DNA of 64,000 nt from Nocardioides cynanchi. Lineage in GTDB: Bacteria > Actinomycetota > Actinomycetes > Propionibacteriales > Nocardioidaceae. The translations under genes were made by a program, and so were the position numbers. The stretch is taken from the NCBI RefSeq assembly GCF_008761635.1, contig NZ_CP044344.1, positions 434,001 through 498,000 on the forward strand, written 5' to 3'. The notes beneath the pieces are model-generated. The model was not told the DNA's origin and made no database searches. It saw only the letters and a program-made list of their open reading frames with translations. Within the stretch, counting starts at the first letter, position 1, and each line of letters opens with the position of its first letter. This document shows positions 9,362 to 19,271 of this stretch, piece by piece.

Positions 9362-10230
9362 GCCTGGACCTTCGCCTTCGTCCTCGACGTGCGGGCGGTG
9401 TGGGCCGCGATCCAGGTGGCGACGCCGACGAGACCGCCGATGCCCACCAGCCACGCGGCCAGGCCCTCACTGACCGGCCCGATGCCACCGAGGCCGAATC
9501 CTCCGTAGTCGGGGCTGTCCTTGAGGGACTGGAGGTAGGCGATGATGTCGCGCTTCTCGGCCGGCGAGAGGTTGCCGTTGGAGAAGTTGTCCATCGCCTG
9601 GGGACCGGTCAGCATCGCCTCGTAGATGTACTTGGGCTCGACGCCGAGGATCTTGGGGGCGTAGCCGCCCTGCGGCATCGCACCGCCTGCGCCCTCGAAG
9701 TTGTGACAGGCCGTGCAGTTGGTCCGGAAGATTAGCCCGCCCTGGACGATCATCTCCTGGCGCGCGGCGGGCGACAGCCCGTCGAGGCTGTAGTCCTGGG
9801 TGGTGGGGATCTCCGGGCCGGGGCCGAGGGAGGCGACGTACGCCGCCATGTCCGCGATCTCCTGCGGCGTGTAGGCGACTTCCTTCTGCGGGATCTGGGC
9901 GCCGGGCTGCGCGACCGGCATCCGGCCGGTGCCGACCTGGAAGTCGACCGCGGCGGCGCCGACCCCGACCAGCGAGGGGCCGAGCTGGTTGCCGTCGAGG
10001 GTCTTCACGCCCTGGCCGCTCTGGCCGTGGCAGAAGGAGCAGCCGACCAGGAAGAGCTTGCGGCCCGAGGCGATCTGCGCCGCGCTGTTGTCGGTCTGCG
10101 CCGAGGCGGGGGAGAAGGCGGAGTAGAGGCCGCCGGTCAGCAGGAGCCCCAGCAGCAGGACGAGCAGACCCGCGACGGGGCCGCGACGGTGCCGGGAGAG
10201 TCGTCCGAGGGAGCGATCCAGGAGGCGCAC
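9358..10230 (-). CDS. qcrC: Diheme cytochrome c subunit of bc1 complex
   Basis: Membrane-anchored cytochrome c that links bc1 to CtaC in place of a soluble cytochrome c. The 290-aa protein begins at GTG 10230, preceded by AAGGACAG. An N-terminal helix (about residues 18-38, VAGLLVLLLGLLLTGGLYS) is followed by two cytochrome c domains with heme motifs CSFCH (about 62) and CTACH (about 171), and a C-terminal membrane helix (about 255-280, AAWLVGIGGLVGVATW). The methionine-containing loops GRMPVAQPG and MPQGGYAP are candidates for sixth heme ligands. It sits 17 bases after ctaE. Confidence 0.95.
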   Translation of the reverse strand: MRLLDRSLGRLSRHRRGPVAGLLVLLLGLLLTGGLYSAFSPASAQTDNSAAQIASGRKLFLVGCSFCHGQSGQGVKTLDGNQLGPSLVGVGAAAVDFQVGTGRMPVAQPGAQIPQKEVAYTPQEIADMAAYVASLGPGPEIPTTQDYSLDGLSPAARQEMIVQGGLIFRTNCTACHNFEGAGGAMPQGGYAPKILGVEPKYIYEAMLTGPQAMDNFSNGNLSPAEKRDIIAYLQSLKDSPDYGGFGLGGIGPVSEGLAAWLVGIGGLVGVATWIAAHTARTSRTKAKVQA

Positions 10231-10247
10231 AGTCTGTCCTTGAGGGG

Positions 10248-10898
10248 TCACTTGATGAGGTAGATGGTCGCGAACAGTCCGATCCACACCACGTCGACGA
10301 AGTGCCAGTAGTACGACACGACGATGGCGGTGACCGCCTGCTCGTGGGTGAACCGCTTGGCCAGGAAGGTGCGCCCGAGCACGAAGAGGAACGCGATCAG
10401 GCCGCCGGTGACGTGGAGGCCGTGGAAGCCGGTGGTGAGGTAGAACATCGACCCGTAGCCGGAGCTCGGGATCGTGATGCCCTCCTTGACCAGCGAGGCG
10501 TACTCGGTGGCCTGGCCACCGATGAACACCGCGCCCATGATGTAGGTCAGCACGAACCACTCGCGCAGGCCCCAGCCTTTGACCTGGAAGACCGATCCGG
10601 TGCGGCCGACCTGGCCGCGCTCGGCCGCGAAGACACCGAGCTGGCAGGTCGCCGAGGACAGCACCAGGATCGTGGTGTTGACCGAGGCGAACGGCACGTT
10701 CAGGTGCGAGGTGCTCTGCGCCCACAGGTCGGGGCTCACCGAGCGGATGGTGAAGTACGACGCGAAGAGGGCAGCAAAGAACATCAGCTCACTGGAGAGC
10801 CAGATGATCGTCCCGACGCTGACCATGCTCGGGCGGTCGTGGTGTCCGTGGAGCCGTGAGGCCGGGATCGTCGTCGAAGCTGTCGCCACGGTCGCCAT
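10248..10898 (-). CDS. ctaE: Cytochrome c oxidase subunit III
   Basis: Seven-helix-family subunit III (actinobacterial five-helix form, 216 aa) of the aa3 oxidase. Recognisable segments are [20 protein letters not shown], which carries the conserved Glu of subunit [25 protein letters not shown] and [15 protein letters not shown] near the C-terminus. Start ATG 10898 was chosen over an upstream in-frame start at 10988 because homologues begin close to the [21 protein letters not shown] region. It opens the ctaE-qcrCAB operon, so oxidase subunit III is transcribed with bc1 and apart from ctaCDF. Confidence 0.95.
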   Translation of the reverse strand: MATVATASTTIPASRLHGHHDRPSMVSVGTIIWLSSELMFFAALFASYFTIRSVSPDLWAQSTSHLNVPFASVNTTILVLSSATCQLGVFAAERGQVGRTGSVFQVKGWGLREWFVLTYIMGAVFIGGQATEYASLVKEGITIPSSGYGSMFYLTTGFHGLHVTGGLIAFLFVLGRTFLAKRFTHEQAVTAIVVSYYWHFVDVVWIGLFATIYLIK

Positions 10899-10923
10899 TA
10901 TGTCCCGAGCCTCCTCGGGTGGG

Positions 10924-10944
10924 CACCCCGACCCCCTCGGGGTG
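10924..10944. promoter_or_regulatory. Inverted repeat between divergent ctaE and ctaG-like genes
   Basis: CACCCCGA at 10924-10931 and TCGGGGTG at 10937-10944 form an 8-bp perfect inverted repeat with a 5-base loop in the 66-base gap between ctaE (minus) and the assembly-factor gene (plus). It could be an operator shared by both promoters or an RNA hairpin in the ctaE leader. No known regulator motif is recognised. Confidence 0.45.
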
Positions 10945-10964
10945 GACGACATATTCTCGACGTC

Positions 10965-11951
10965 GTGATCCCCGCCGTTCTGCTGCACGTCTCGGAGGGC
11001 CAGGACGCGCTCGCGCGCTTCACCCCGAGCCGAGTCTTCACGACGTGGGATCCGCTGTCACCGGCCGCGCTGCTGGTCGTGCTGACGGCCGCGCTCTACC
11101 TCTGGGGCGTCGTCGTGCTGCGACGACGTGGCGACTCCTGGCCCCTGGGCCGGACCATCTCGTTCGTGGTCGTCGGCATGGGCAGCGCCGCGGTGGCCAC
11201 GGTGTCCGGCCTGGCGGCGTACGACGACACCCTGCTCAGCGTGCACATGGTCCAGCACATGATCCTGACCATGCTGGTGCCGCTGGCGATGGCGCTGGGA
11301 GCCCCGGTCACGCTCGCGCTGCGCACCCTGCCGAAGCGGCCGCGCCGCTGGCTGCTCGCCGTCCTGCACTCACGGGTGGCCCGGGTGCTGTCCTTCCCGC
11401 CGCTGACCTTCACCCTCTACGTGATCACGCCGTGGGCGCTCTACTTCAGCGGCTGGTACGCCGCCACCCTGCACAACGACTACCTGCACGAGATGAGCCA
11501 CCTGCACCTGGTGCTCGTCGGCTCCCTGTTCTTCTGGCCGCTGATGGGTATCGACCCGCTGCCGGGCCGGATCACCTACCCCGCCCGGATGATGCTGGTC
11601 GTTCTCACCCTGCCGTTCCATGCCTTCCTCGGCATCACGATCATGACCCAGGAGCGACTGCTCGGGGGCTCGTGGTACCCGGCCCTGCACCACGGTCCGA
11701 TGGCCGCCTGGCTGCCCGACCCGCACACCGACCAGCAGCTGGCCGGCGGCATCCTGTGGAGCTCGGGCGACGCGATCGGGCTGGTCTTCTTCGGAGTGCT
11801 CTTCGTGCAGTGGGTGCGGTCCTCCATGCGCGAGGCGGTCCGTGAGGACCGCCGCCTCGACCTGCTCGAGGCGCGGGAGGCGAAGCAGGTGCAGGAGCGC
11901 GCTGCCGCAGCGGGCGTGGGCCGTCCGGTCGCCGGCGATCCCGACCGGTAG
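10965..11951 (+). CDS. Cytochrome c oxidase assembly factor CtaG-like (caa3_CtaG family)
   Basis: Polytopic membrane protein (328 aa) of the caa3_CtaG family, expected to help copper insertion or assembly of the oxidase. About seven helices are visible. Conserved His-containing stretches are [21 protein letters not shown] (about 90-110), [23 protein letters not shown] (about 170-190) and [14 protein letters not shown] (about 220); these histidines and methionines are plausible copper ligands. Start GTG 10965 gives a short N-terminus before the first helix. Divergent from ctaE, it is a natural partner of the oxidase genes on both sides. Confidence 0.88.
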   Translation: MIPAVLLHVSEGQDALARFTPSRVFTTWDPLSPAALLVVLTAALYLWGVVVLRRRGDSWPLGRTISFVVVGMGSAAVATVSGLAAYDDTLLSVHMVQHMILTMLVPLAMALGAPVTLALRTLPKRPRRWLLAVLHSRVARVLSFPPLTFTLYVITPWALYFSGWYAATLHNDYLHEMSHLHLVLVGSLFFWPLMGIDPLPGRITYPARMMLVVLTLPFHAFLGITIMTQERLLGGSWYPALHHGPMAAWLPDPHTDQQLAGGILWSSGDAIGLVFFGVLFVQWVRSSMREAVREDRRLDLLEAREAKQVQERAAAAGVGRPVAGDPDR

Positions 11952-11961
11952 CCTGCTGCTC

Positions 11962-12384
11962 GTGAACGACTCCCACGCGGCCGGGCCCCGCACGTTGCGG
12001 GTCCTCGTCTACAGCGACGACATGGACGTCCGCCAGCAGGTCATCCTCGCCCTGGGTCGCCGGCCGCATCCCGACCTGCCCGAGCTGACCTACGTCGAGG
12101 TCGCGACCGAGCCCGTCGTGATCGCGAACATGGACGCCGGCGGCATCGACCTGGCGATCCTCGACGGCGAGGCCGTGCCCGCCGGCGGCATGGGAATCGC
12201 CAAGCAGCTCAAGGACGAGATCTACCGCTGCCCTCCGGTCCTCGTGCTCACCGGTCGCCCCCAGGACGCCTGGCTGGCGACGTGGTCACGGGCCGAGGCG
12301 GCCGTGCCGCACCCGATCGACCCGGTCCAGCTGGCCGAGGCCGTGATCGGCCTGCTGCGCTCGCGCGTGCCCGCCACCTCCTGA
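11962..12384 (+). CDS. Atypical response-regulator receiver-like protein
   Basis: Single-domain protein (140 aa) resembling a CheY-like receiver. [16 protein letters not shown] matches the acidic pocket strand, and [22 protein letters not shown] matches strand 3 with a candidate phospho-acceptor Asp. After [14 protein letters not shown], however, the lysine normally found before the last helix is replaced ([20 protein letters not shown]), so phospho-signalling may be lost or altered. There is no DNA-binding domain and no histidine kinase nearby. It sits 10 bases after the CtaG-like gene and 5 bases before trpD, probably in one operon. Confidence 0.7.
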   Translation: MNDSHAAGPRTLRVLVYSDDMDVRQQVILALGRRPHPDLPELTYVEVATEPVVIANMDAGGIDLAILDGEAVPAGGMGIAKQLKDEIYRCPPVLVLTGRPQDAWLATWSRAEAAVPHPIDPVQLAEAVIGLLRSRVPATS

Positions 12385-12389
12385 CCACG

Positions 12390-13418
12390 ATGAGCCCCAC
12401 CTGGCCGGAGGTCCTCGGCGCACTCGTGCAGGGTCGTGACCTCTCCACCGACCAGACCGCTTGGGCGATGGGGGAGGTCCTCGCCGGCGCCGCGACGCCG
12501 GCCCAGATCGCCGGGCTGGCGGTCTCCCTGCGCGCCAAGGGCGAGACCATCGACGAGGTCACCGGCTTCCTCGACGCGATGTACGACGTGGCGACGCCTA
12601 TCGCGATCCCCGGCCGGGCACTGGACGTCGTGGGCTCCGGTGGCGACCGCTCGATGAGCGTGAACATCTCCACGATGGCCGCGATCGTGGCCGCGGGTGC
12701 GGGGGCCCGCGTGGTCAAGCACGGCAACCGGTCGGCCTCCAGCCAGGCCGGCTCGGCCGACGTGCTCGAGGCCCTCGGCATCCGGCTCGACCTGCCTCCC
12801 GACCGCGTCGCCCGGATGGCAGAGGAGGTCGGCATCACGTTCTGCTTCGCGGCGGCGTTCCACCCGGCCCTGCGCCACGCCGCCGTACCCCGGCGCGAGC
12901 TGGGCATCGCCACGACGTTCAACATCCTCGGGCCGCTGGCCAACCCGGTGAAGCCGGCCGCGCAGGCCATCGGCTGCGCCGACGCGCGGATGGCGCCGGT
13001 GATGGCCGGTGTGCTGGCGCGCCGGGGCGTCGACGCCTGGGTGTTCCGTGGGGACGACGGCCTCGACGAGCTGACCACGACCACCACGTCCCGGGCCTGG
13101 CTCGTGCACGACGGCATCGTGACGCCGTCGGTGGTCGACCCGGCGGCGCTCGGCATCGCGCCGGCCCGTCCGGAGGACCTGCGCGGTGGCGACGTCCACC
13201 ACAACGCCGACGTCGTACGACGCACCATGGCCGGGGAGTCGGGGCCGGTCCGCGACGCCGTCCTGCTCAACGCCGCGGCCGCGCTGGCCGTCTACGACCA
13301 CCCGGCGCTGTCGGTGGAGGAGGCCCTGCCCGAGGCCTTCCAGCGGGCCACGGCTGCGGTCGACTCCGGCGCCGCGGCGGCGCTGCTCGACCGCTGGGTC
13401 GCCGCCTCAGCCGGCTGA
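12390..13418 (+). CDS. trpD: Anthranilate phosphoribosyltransferase
   Basis: Second step of tryptophan synthesis: joins anthranilate to PRPP, releasing pyrophosphate. The 342-aa length matches the family. PRPP-binding motifs are intact: [17 protein letters not shown] (about residues 78-95) and [23 protein letters not shown] (about 108-130), then [10 protein letters not shown] (about 175). It is separated from the other trp genes, as often in actinobacteria. The ATG at 12390 lies 5 bases after the receiver-like gene. The last 12 bases overlap the convergent membrane-protein gene. Confidence 0.96.
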   Translation: MSPTWPEVLGALVQGRDLSTDQTAWAMGEVLAGAATPAQIAGLAVSLRAKGETIDEVTGFLDAMYDVATPIAIPGRALDVVGSGGDRSMSVNISTMAAIVAAGAGARVVKHGNRSASSQAGSADVLEALGIRLDLPPDRVARMAEEVGITFCFAAAFHPALRHAAVPRRELGIATTFNILGPLANPVKPAAQAIGCADARMAPVMAGVLARRGVDAWVFRGDDGLDELTTTTTSRAWLVHDGIVTPSVVDPAALGIAPARPEDLRGGDVHHNADVVRRTMAGESGPVRDAVLLNAAAALAVYDHPALSVEEALPEAFQRATAAVDSGAAAALLDRWVAASAG

Positions 13419-14879
13419 GGAGAAGCCCGGCGCCACCGGGCTCTCCGTGGTCACCCACGTGCGCGGCGCGCGCAGCATCACCACGGTGGGCGAGCTGTGC
13501 ACCACCCGCCAGTGCTCCTGGTCGGTGAGGGCATAGGCCAGCCGCGAGTAGGTGCGGATCACCGCGACCCGGGCGCCGGTCCCGCGCAGGGACTGGTCCC
13601 AGCCGGGGTCGAGGACGAGCAGGCCGTTGTTGCGGGTGAGCTCGGCGGTGGTGAACGTGTCGCCGTACCCGTGCATCAGCAGGTCGAGCTGCGGGTATCG
13701 CCACATGTAGTAGCCACCCCAGCTCCAGTCGTCGAGCACCTTGGTGCCCGCGGGCAGCCCGCTCAGCGCCGGGTCGAGCCAGCGTGGCTCGGCGGGCAGG
13801 TCGTCGGCGGTGTGGGGGACGACGACCGCCAGCACGGCCAGGGCGAGCAGCGAGGCTGCGGCCACCGTGAGCCGCTCACCCCTCCCGGCCGGCGTACGAC
13901 GTGCCAGCAGGTCCTGCACCGGCCCGGCTGCGAGGGGCACGACCATCGCGGCCGCGACCGGGACGGTCCGCAGCGAGTAGACCGCGAAGCCGCCCGCCAG
14001 CACGACGAGGAGGATCTCGGTCCAGGAGTTGTGCGACCGCTTCCACATCGCGGCCGCGGTCGATGCCAGGAGCAGCCCGACGGTCAGCGTGGAGCTGGTC
14101 GTGAAGTCGGGCGGGTCCCACTCCTCGAAGAACGAGGATCGTGAGCCGACCGCGAGCACAGCGGTGTAGAGCGCCGGGCCGACCGGGGTCAGGGCGGCGG
14201 CGACCGCCGAGGCGAGCGGGACCGCCAGCGCCTTGAGCACCAGAGGTCGCGGCGCGCGGTCGAGGGCCAGGCCGGCGACGGCGACGACGCCGATCACCAG
14301 GGCGACCGGCCACATCCCGTGCAGCATCCCCCAGAGCCAGGTGACCGCCACCAGCCACCACCGCGGGCGCCCGTCGTGACAGGTCCGGAGCCAGGCCGCG
14401 GTGACCACGACGACCAGCAGGTAGCTGAGCACCTGCGGCCGCATCGACAGGCCGGTCTGCATGCCGAAGAGCGCCAGCCCGGTCAGGGAGACGGCGACGA
14501 ACGGGTTCGCCCGGCGACGTGCGGCGACGTACAGGGTCACGAAGAGGGCGATCTCCATCAACCCGGACAGCCACGCCAGCCCGGGCAGGCCGAACCACTG
14601 CTCGGTGCGTGCCATCACGATCTCGGGCAGCCACTGCGTGGGCACCCACGGGCGGGTGGCGAAGGTGCTCACGCTGCCCGGATGGCGCAGCGACCAGCCG
14701 TCGAGGAACTCCTGGCCGAAGCGGAGGTGGAAGTAGGTGTCGGTGTTGGTCAGCGGCTGTGCGCAGTTGACCACCAGTGAGACCAGCACGATGAGGAGGA
14801 CCAGCACGGAGCCGACCGTCGGCGCGGCCGCCCGGGCCCGGCCGCGCAGGCCAGGGCTCGTCGCGGGCAGGGCTGGCAT
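13407..14879 (-). CDS. Polytopic membrane protein with C-terminal extracytoplasmic domain
   Basis: A 490-residue protein with about 10-11 membrane helices followed by a soluble C-terminal domain (about residues 355-490). The first extracytoplasmic loop has [20 protein letters not shown], and a later loop has [17 protein letters not shown]; acidic residues in the first loop recall GT-C glycosyltransferases of the PMT/ArnT type. The tail contains [23 protein letters not shown], a pattern I associate with membrane proteins of this GT-C-like group. Substrate unknown. The 3' end overlaps trpD by 12 bases in convergent orientation. Confidence 0.65.
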   Translation of the reverse strand: MPALPATSPGLRGRARAAAPTVGSVLVLLIVLVSLVVNCAQPLTNTDTYFHLRFGQEFLDGWSLRHPGSVSTFATRPWVPTQWLPEIVMARTEQWFGLPGLAWLSGLMEIALFVTLYVAARRRANPFVAVSLTGLALFGMQTGLSMRPQVLSYLLVVVVTAAWLRTCHDGRPRWWLVAVTWLWGMLHGMWPVALVIGVVAVAGLALDRAPRPLVLKALAVPLASAVAAALTPVGPALYTAVLAVGSRSSFFEEWDPPDFTTSSTLTVGLLLASTAAAMWKRSHNSWTEILLVVLAGGFAVYSLRTVPVAAAMVVPLAAGPVQDLLARRTPAGRGERLTVAAASLLALAVLAVVVPHTADDLPAEPRWLDPALSGLPAGTKVLDDWSWGGYYMWRYPQLDLLMHGYGDTFTTAELTRNNGLLVLDPGWDQSLRGTGARVAVIRTYSRLAYALTDQEHWRVVHSSPTVVMLRAPRTWVTTESPVAPGFSSAG

Positions 14880-14902
14880 GAGTGGAGCCTAGGTGCAGCC
14901 GG

Positions 14903-15763
14903 TCACGGCTCCGTGACGAAGTCGATCAGCTCCTCGACCCGCCCGAGCAGGGCCGGCTCGCAGTCGGCGTACGACGTCACCCGCGACAGGATGTGCTGCC
15001 AGGCCCGGGCGATGTCCGCCTGGTCGCGGTGCGGCCAGCCAAGGCGCTGGCAGACGCCCTTCTTCCACTCCTCGGAGCGCGGCACCTGCGGCCAGGCCTC
15101 GAGACCGAGCCGGGCCGGCTTGACCGCGGCCCAGACGTCGACGAAGGGGTGCCCCACGATGAGCACGTCGCGGCCGGCCGGCGAGCGGCGGATCGAGTCG
15201 GCGATCCGGCTCTCCTTCGAGCCGCGGACGAGATGGTCGACCAGCACCCCGATCCGGCGCCCGGGTCCGGGGCGGAACTCCCGCAGGTGGTCGGCGAGGT
15301 CGTCGACACCCCCGAGGAACTCCACGACGACGCCCTCGACCCGCAGGTCGTCGCCCCACACCTTCTCGACCAGCTCGGCGTCGTGCCGGCCCTCGACGAA
15401 GATCCGGCTCTCGCGTGCCACCCGGGCCCGCTGCCCGGTCACCGCGACCGATCCCGAAGCGGTCCGACGCGGCCCGGGCGACTGTCCGACGGGGGCAGGT
15501 AGGGTCACCGGCGCGGTCAGGACGACGGGGCGGCCCTCCAGGAGGAAGCCGGGGCCGAGCGGGAAGGTCTTGCGGCGTTCGCGGCGGTCGGCCAGCGTGA
15601 GCACGCCGAGGTCGCGGTCGACCGACACGATCTCGCCGCACCAGCCGGTGATGACCTCCTCGACCACGAGTCCCACCGTGGCCTCCGCCGGCACCGCGCG
15701 ACCGCGAGCGGGGGCGCGCCAGTCGGTGCCGAGGACGTCGTTCCCGTAGCGGTCGTTGCTCAC
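14903..15763 (-). CDS. DUF3097 family protein (TOPRIM-like)
   Basis: Conserved actinobacterial protein of 286 aa. The N-terminal part (about 25-95) is a small beta domain (VGLVVEEVITGWCGEIVSV...KTFPLGPGFLLEGRPV). After a linker, SRIFVEGRHDAELVEKVWG (about 135-153) followed by EFLGGVDDL and IGVLVDHLVRGSKESRIA resembles a TOPRIM-like nucleotidyl-transfer/hydrolase fold with Glu and Asp positions in place. Function is unknown; a nucleic-acid role is inferred from the fold only. It lies downstream of the small acidic gene on the same strand, about 50 bases apart. Confidence 0.8.
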   Translation of the reverse strand: MSNDRYGNDVLGTDWRAPARGRAVPAEATVGLVVEEVITGWCGEIVSVDRDLGVLTLADRRERRKTFPLGPGFLLEGRPVVLTAPVTLPAPVGQSPGPRRTASGSVAVTGQRARVARESRIFVEGRHDAELVEKVWGDDLRVEGVVVEFLGGVDDLADHLREFRPGPGRRIGVLVDHLVRGSKESRIADSIRRSPAGRDVLIVGHPFVDVWAAVKPARLGLEAWPQVPRSEEWKKGVCQRLGWPHRDQADIARAWQHILSRVTSYADCEPALLGRVEELIDFVTEP

Positions 15764-15813
15764 CGCGCCACGGTAGGCGGCCGGTCGGCCCGAGCAGATC
15801 CGGACGCGCCGGG

Positions 15814-16083
15814 TCAGTCGGACCGCTCGGAGGACGCCTCCGACGACGACGTGTCCGAGACGTCGCCGTTCCCCGATTCCGAGGCGTCCCCCGAGGTGCC
15901 CCCCGAACCCGCGGGCCCGAAGCCCTGCGTGACGAGATCGTCAGGGACGTCCTCGTCAGCCGGCTGGGCCAAAGGGTTGTCTTCCGTCGGCTGTAGGTCC
16001 TCGGGAAGCTGCTCGTCCGGGATGCTGACGACGTCACCCTCCGCGGATGACGACGTCGGCTGGTCGGACGAACCTTGGCTCAC
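15814..16083 (-). CDS. Small acidic Ser/Asp-rich hypothetical protein
   Basis: An 89-aa protein, low in complexity and strongly acidic, with a recognisable centre SIPDEQLPEDLQPTEDNPLAQPADE and a Ser/Gly/Asp tail. It looks intrinsically disordered, with no signal peptide or membrane helix. I do not recognise a family with certainty. GTG 16083 is taken as the start; an in-frame ATG at 16128 would add 15 residues, and neither has a clear ribosome binding site. Coding is supported by the absence of stops and the conserved-looking central segment; a non-coding interpretation is possible. Confidence 0.5.
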   Translation of the reverse strand: MSQGSSDQPTSSSAEGDVVSIPDEQLPEDLQPTEDNPLAQPADEDVPDDLVTQGFGPAGSGGTSGDASESGNGDVSDTSSSEASSERSD

Positions 16084-16143
16084 CCGATCGTTTCTAACGG
16101 GCAGTGAGGGGGCTGTCACCACCCCCATGGGTGTGATGGCGGG

Positions 16144-16995
16144 TCAGGCCAGGGGCAGGGAGCGGCCGCTGGGCGGCAGCTCCGCGTAGCCACGGGTCAC
16201 CGCGTTGGCGATCCGCTCGTCGCGCTCCCAGGGCCACTCGCCCTCCGCCACCGCCCGGTCCGCGGGGACGCCGCTGCCGGCCAGCATCCGCACCGTCTCG
16301 GCGATGGCGACGAGCTCGTCGCGCTGGGTGTCGACGAACTCGCGGTCGACGGGTACGCCGTGCCCGGGCACGACCACGGTGGTCGCCGTGGTCATCGCCA
16401 CCACCAGGTCGAGCGAGCCGGGCCAGTCGAAGACGTAGGAGTCCAGGCCGATCCAGGGTTTGGCCGACTCCTCGACCAGGTCGCCGGCCAGCATCACGTC
16501 GACGTCGGGGACCCGGACCACGAGGTCGCCCGAGGTGTGGCCTCGTCCGGGGAACACCAGCTCGACGCTCCGGTCGCCCAGGTCGAGCACCCGGGTCGAG
16601 GAGAACGTGTGGTCGGGGATCACCAGCTCGGTGGCGACCACGTCGTCGCGATGCGGGTCGTCGGACTCGGCGAAGCGCGACTGCATGGAGGCGCCCTTGT
16701 CGGCGAGCAACGCGGCGGCGTCCTCGTGGGCGTGGATCGGCACGTCGGGCGTCTCCTCGCGGAAGGCCGCGTTCCCGAAGCTGTGGTCCCAGTGCCAGTG
16801 GGTGTTCACGACGGCCGTCACGGGTCCGGCCCCCAGCCTGCGTAGGTCGTGGAGCACGGCCCGACCCGCTGCGGTCGACCCGTGGGTGTCGACGACGACG
16901 AGGCCGCGGTCGCTGCCGATCGCGGTGACGTTGGCGTCCGCCCACTCGTAGCGCGCCACCCAGACCCGATGGGCGACCTCCTGGAAGTCCGGCAC
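16144..16995 (-). CDS. MBL-fold metallo-hydrolase
   Basis: Metallo-beta-lactamase-fold hydrolase of 283 aa. The zinc-binding motif NTHWHWDHSFGN (about residues 85-97) matches HxHxDH. Further ligands lie in GRGHTSGDLVV (about 165), AGDLVEE (about 183) and PGHGVPVD (about 220). Substrate is not predictable; relatives include subclass B3-like and glyoxalase-II-like enzymes. GTG 16995 starts directly on VPDFQEVAHRVWVARY. It diverges from hrcA with a CIRCE operator only 21 bases upstream of its start, which raises the possibility of HrcA control. Confidence 0.85.
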   Translation of the reverse strand: MPDFQEVAHRVWVARYEWADANVTAIGSDRGLVVVDTHGSTAAGRAVLHDLRRLGAGPVTAVVNTHWHWDHSFGNAAFREETPDVPIHAHEDAAALLADKGASMQSRFAESDDPHRDDVVATELVIPDHTFSSTRVLDLGDRSVELVFPGRGHTSGDLVVRVPDVDVMLAGDLVEESAKPWIGLDSYVFDWPGSLDLVVAMTTATTVVVPGHGVPVDREFVDTQRDELVAIAETVRMLAGSGVPADRAVAEGEWPWERDERIANAVTRGYAELPPSGRSLPLA

Positions 16996-17015
16996 GACCG
17001 CGATCCTAGTAGTCT

Positions 17016-17040
17016 TGGCACTCCCGGGTGGTGAGTGCCA
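17016..17040. promoter_or_regulatory. CIRCE operator (HrcA binding site)
   Basis: TGGCACTC (17016-17023), a 9-base spacer, and GAGTGCCA (17033-17040) form a perfect inverted repeat matching CIRCE (consensus TTAGCACTC-N9-GAGTGCTAA) with G/C in place of A/T at one position in each arm. It lies 29 bases before the hrcA ATG and 21 bases from the divergent MBL gene. HrcA is expected to bind here and repress its own operon at normal temperature. A TAGTAGTCT stretch just upstream could supply the -10 element. Confidence 0.93.
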
Positions 17041-17069
17041 GCCCGGGTCTGATGGCCGCGGAGGTGACG

Positions 17070-18089
17070 ATGCAGGACGAACGACGGCTGGCGGTGCTCC
17101 GCGCGATCGTCGAGGACTACGTCGCCACCCAGGAGCCCGTCGGCTCCAAGGCACTCGTGGAGCGGCACGGGCTCGGCGTCTCCCCGGCGACGGTCCGCAA
17201 CGACATGGCCGCGCTCGAGGAGGAGGGGCTGATCACCCAGCCCCACACGAGCGCCGGCCGGGTGCCCACCGACAAGGGGTACCGCCTCTTCGTCGACCGC
17301 CTGACCACGATCAAGCCGATGAGTGCGGCCGAGAAGCGTGCGATCGCCACGATCCTGGACGGTGCGGTCGACGTGGACGACGTCGTACGCCGTTCGGTGC
17401 GGCTCCTCGCCCAGCTCACCCATCAGGTCGCGCTCGTGCAGTACCCCACGCTCTCCCGCTCGACGGTGCGCCACATCGACCTGGTCTCGCTGAGCCAGAC
17501 CCGGGTGCTGGTGGTGGCGATCCTGAGCAGCGGGCGCGTGGAGCAGCGCCTCGTGGAGCTCGACCGGCCGCTGGACGACGACACGGTCGCCGACATCCGC
17601 GGCCGGGTCGCCGCCGTGGTCACCGGCCGGATCATCGCCGACGCCACCACGGCTCTGGGGGACCTGGTCCCCCCGCCCGGTGACGAAGCGGTGGCGCAGG
17701 GCCTGGTCGTCGACGCGCTGCTCGACGCCATGTCGGACCACCGCTCCTCGGAACGGGTCGCCGTCGGTGGCACCGCCAACCTGGCCCGCTTCGGCGACAG
17801 CTTCGAGGTCTCCGTCCGCCCGCTCCTCGAGGCCCTCGAGGAGCACGTCGTCCTGCTCAAGCTCCTGGGCGAGGCCCGGACCGGTGGCGCGGTGACCGTG
17901 CGGATCGGCCACGAGGGTCCTTACCAGGAGTTCGCGACCACGAGCGTCGTCGCCACCGGCTACGGGCCGGGCGAGGAGGCCGTGGGCAACCTCGGCGTGG
18001 TCGGCCCCACCCGCATGGACTACCCCGGAACGATGGCGTCGGTCCGGGCGGTCGCCCGTTACGTCTCCCGCATCCTCGACGAAGCCTGA
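17070..18089 (+). CDS. hrcA: Heat-inducible transcription repressor HrcA
   Basis: Repressor of CIRCE-controlled chaperone genes, 339 aa. The N-terminal winged helix (about residues 1-75) includes [19 protein letters not shown] and [19 protein letters not shown], then the wing [18 protein letters not shown]. The GAF-like dimerisation domain follows, ending in [18 protein letters not shown] 17070 has GGAGGTGA just upstream; ATG 17052 is an alternative. The CIRCE site before it implies autoregulation. dnaJ follows 4 bases after the stop, as in the conserved actinobacterial hrcA-dnaJ2 operon. Confidence 0.97.
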   Translation: MQDERRLAVLRAIVEDYVATQEPVGSKALVERHGLGVSPATVRNDMAALEEEGLITQPHTSAGRVPTDKGYRLFVDRLTTIKPMSAAEKRAIATILDGAVDVDDVVRRSVRLLAQLTHQVALVQYPTLSRSTVRHIDLVSLSQTRVLVVAILSSGRVEQRLVELDRPLDDDTVADIRGRVAAVVTGRIIADATTALGDLVPPPGDEAVAQGLVVDALLDAMSDHRSSERVAVGGTANLARFGDSFEVSVRPLLEALEEHVVLLKLLGEARTGGAVTVRIGHEGPYQEFATTSVVATGYGPGEEAVGNLGVVGPTRMDYPGTMASVRAVARYVSRILDEA

Positions 18090-18093
18090 GAAC

Positions 18094-19266
18094 ATGACTC
18101 CCGATCCAGACCTGTACGCCCTGCTCGACGTCGCCCGCGACGCCGACCCGGACACCATCAAGAAGGCCTACCGCCGGCTGGCCCGGCAGCTGCATCCCGA
18201 CGTCAACCCCGACCCGGCGACGCAGGAGAAGTTCAAGGAGATCTCGCGCGCCTACGAGATCCTCAGCGACCCGCAGAAGCGGGCCGTCTACGACCGGGGC
18301 GGCGACGCCTTCGCCGGGGCCGGCGGCTTCGGCGCAGGCTTCTCCTTCACCGACATCATGGACGCCTTCTTCGGCGGCCAGGGCGGGGTCGGCGGTCAGG
18401 GCCGCGGCCCGCGCCCGCGGGTCCACCGCGGCCAGGACGCGCTGATCCGGATGGAGGTCACGCTGGCCGAGGCCGCGTTCGGGGTGTCGCGTGAGCTCAA
18501 GGTGGACACCGCGGTGGTCTGTACGACGTGCCAGGGCGAGGGCACGGCGCCGGGCACCCACCCGATCCCCTGCGAGACCTGCCGTGGCTCCGGCGAGGTG
18601 GCCCACGTCCAGCGGTCGTTCCTGGGCGAGATCCGCACGTTACGACCGTGCTCGGCCTGCCGCGGCTTCGGCACGCTGATCCCCGACCCCTGCCGGGAGT
18701 GCTCCGGCGAGGGCCGGGTCCGGGCCCGCCGTTCGCTGACCGTGAAGATCCCGGCGGGTGTCGACAACGGCACCCGCGTGCAGCTCGCCGGGCAGGGCGA
18801 GGTCGGTGCCGGCGGTGGCCCTCCCGGCGACCTCTACGTCGAGGTGGTCGTCGCGCAGCACCCGGTGTTCACCCGCGAGGGCACCACCCTGCGCTGCGAG
18901 GTGAGCGTCCCGATGACCGCCGCGGCGCTCGGCACCACGCTGACCCTGCCGACGCTCGAGGCCGACACCGAGTCCGGCGCCGGCTCGGGCGTCGAGACCA
19001 CCTTTCCGCTGGAGATCCGGGCCGGCACCCAGTCCGGCAGCGAGCACACGCTGCGCGGCCGCGGGGTCCCGGGCCTGCGCGGCGGCCGGGGCGATCTCGT
19101 GGTCACGGTGGTCGTGGACACGCCGACCCGGCTGGACGGCCGTCAGGAGGAGCTGCTCCGCGAGCTGGCCGCGATCCGCGGCGAGGAGAAGCCCGACGGC
19201 AACCTCTCGCCCGGCGGTCGGCCTTCGGTCTTCGGCCGGATCCGCGACGCCTTCAAGGAACACTGA
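18094..19266 (+). CDS. dnaJ: Chaperone protein DnaJ (DnaJ2 type)
   Basis: Hsp40 co-chaperone that delivers clients to DnaK and stimulates its ATPase. The 390-aa protein has a J domain (about residues 5-68) with the HPD motif in [11 protein letters not shown], a Gly/Phe-rich linker (about 70-110), and four CxxCxGxG zinc motifs (about 145-210: [32 protein letters not shown]). The C-terminal substrate domains follow. One Leu is encoded by the rare codon TTA at 18640-18642. It is in the hrcA operon, not with dnaK-grpE, which marks it as the second actinobacterial DnaJ. Confidence 0.96.
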   Translation: MTPDPDLYALLDVARDADPDTIKKAYRRLARQLHPDVNPDPATQEKFKEISRAYEILSDPQKRAVYDRGGDAFAGAGGFGAGFSFTDIMDAFFGGQGGVGGQGRGPRPRVHRGQDALIRMEVTLAEAAFGVSRELKVDTAVVCTTCQGEGTAPGTHPIPCETCRGSGEVAHVQRSFLGEIRTLRPCSACRGFGTLIPDPCRECSGEGRVRARRSLTVKIPAGVDNGTRVQLAGQGEVGAGGGPPGDLYVEVVVAQHPVFTREGTTLRCEVSVPMTAAALGTTLTLPTLEADTESGAGSGVETTFPLEIRAGTQSGSEHTLRGRGVPGLRGGRGDLVVTVVVDTPTRLDGRQEELLRELAAIRGEEKPDGNLSPGGRPSVFGRIRDAFKEH

Positions 19267-19271
19267 CCGCG

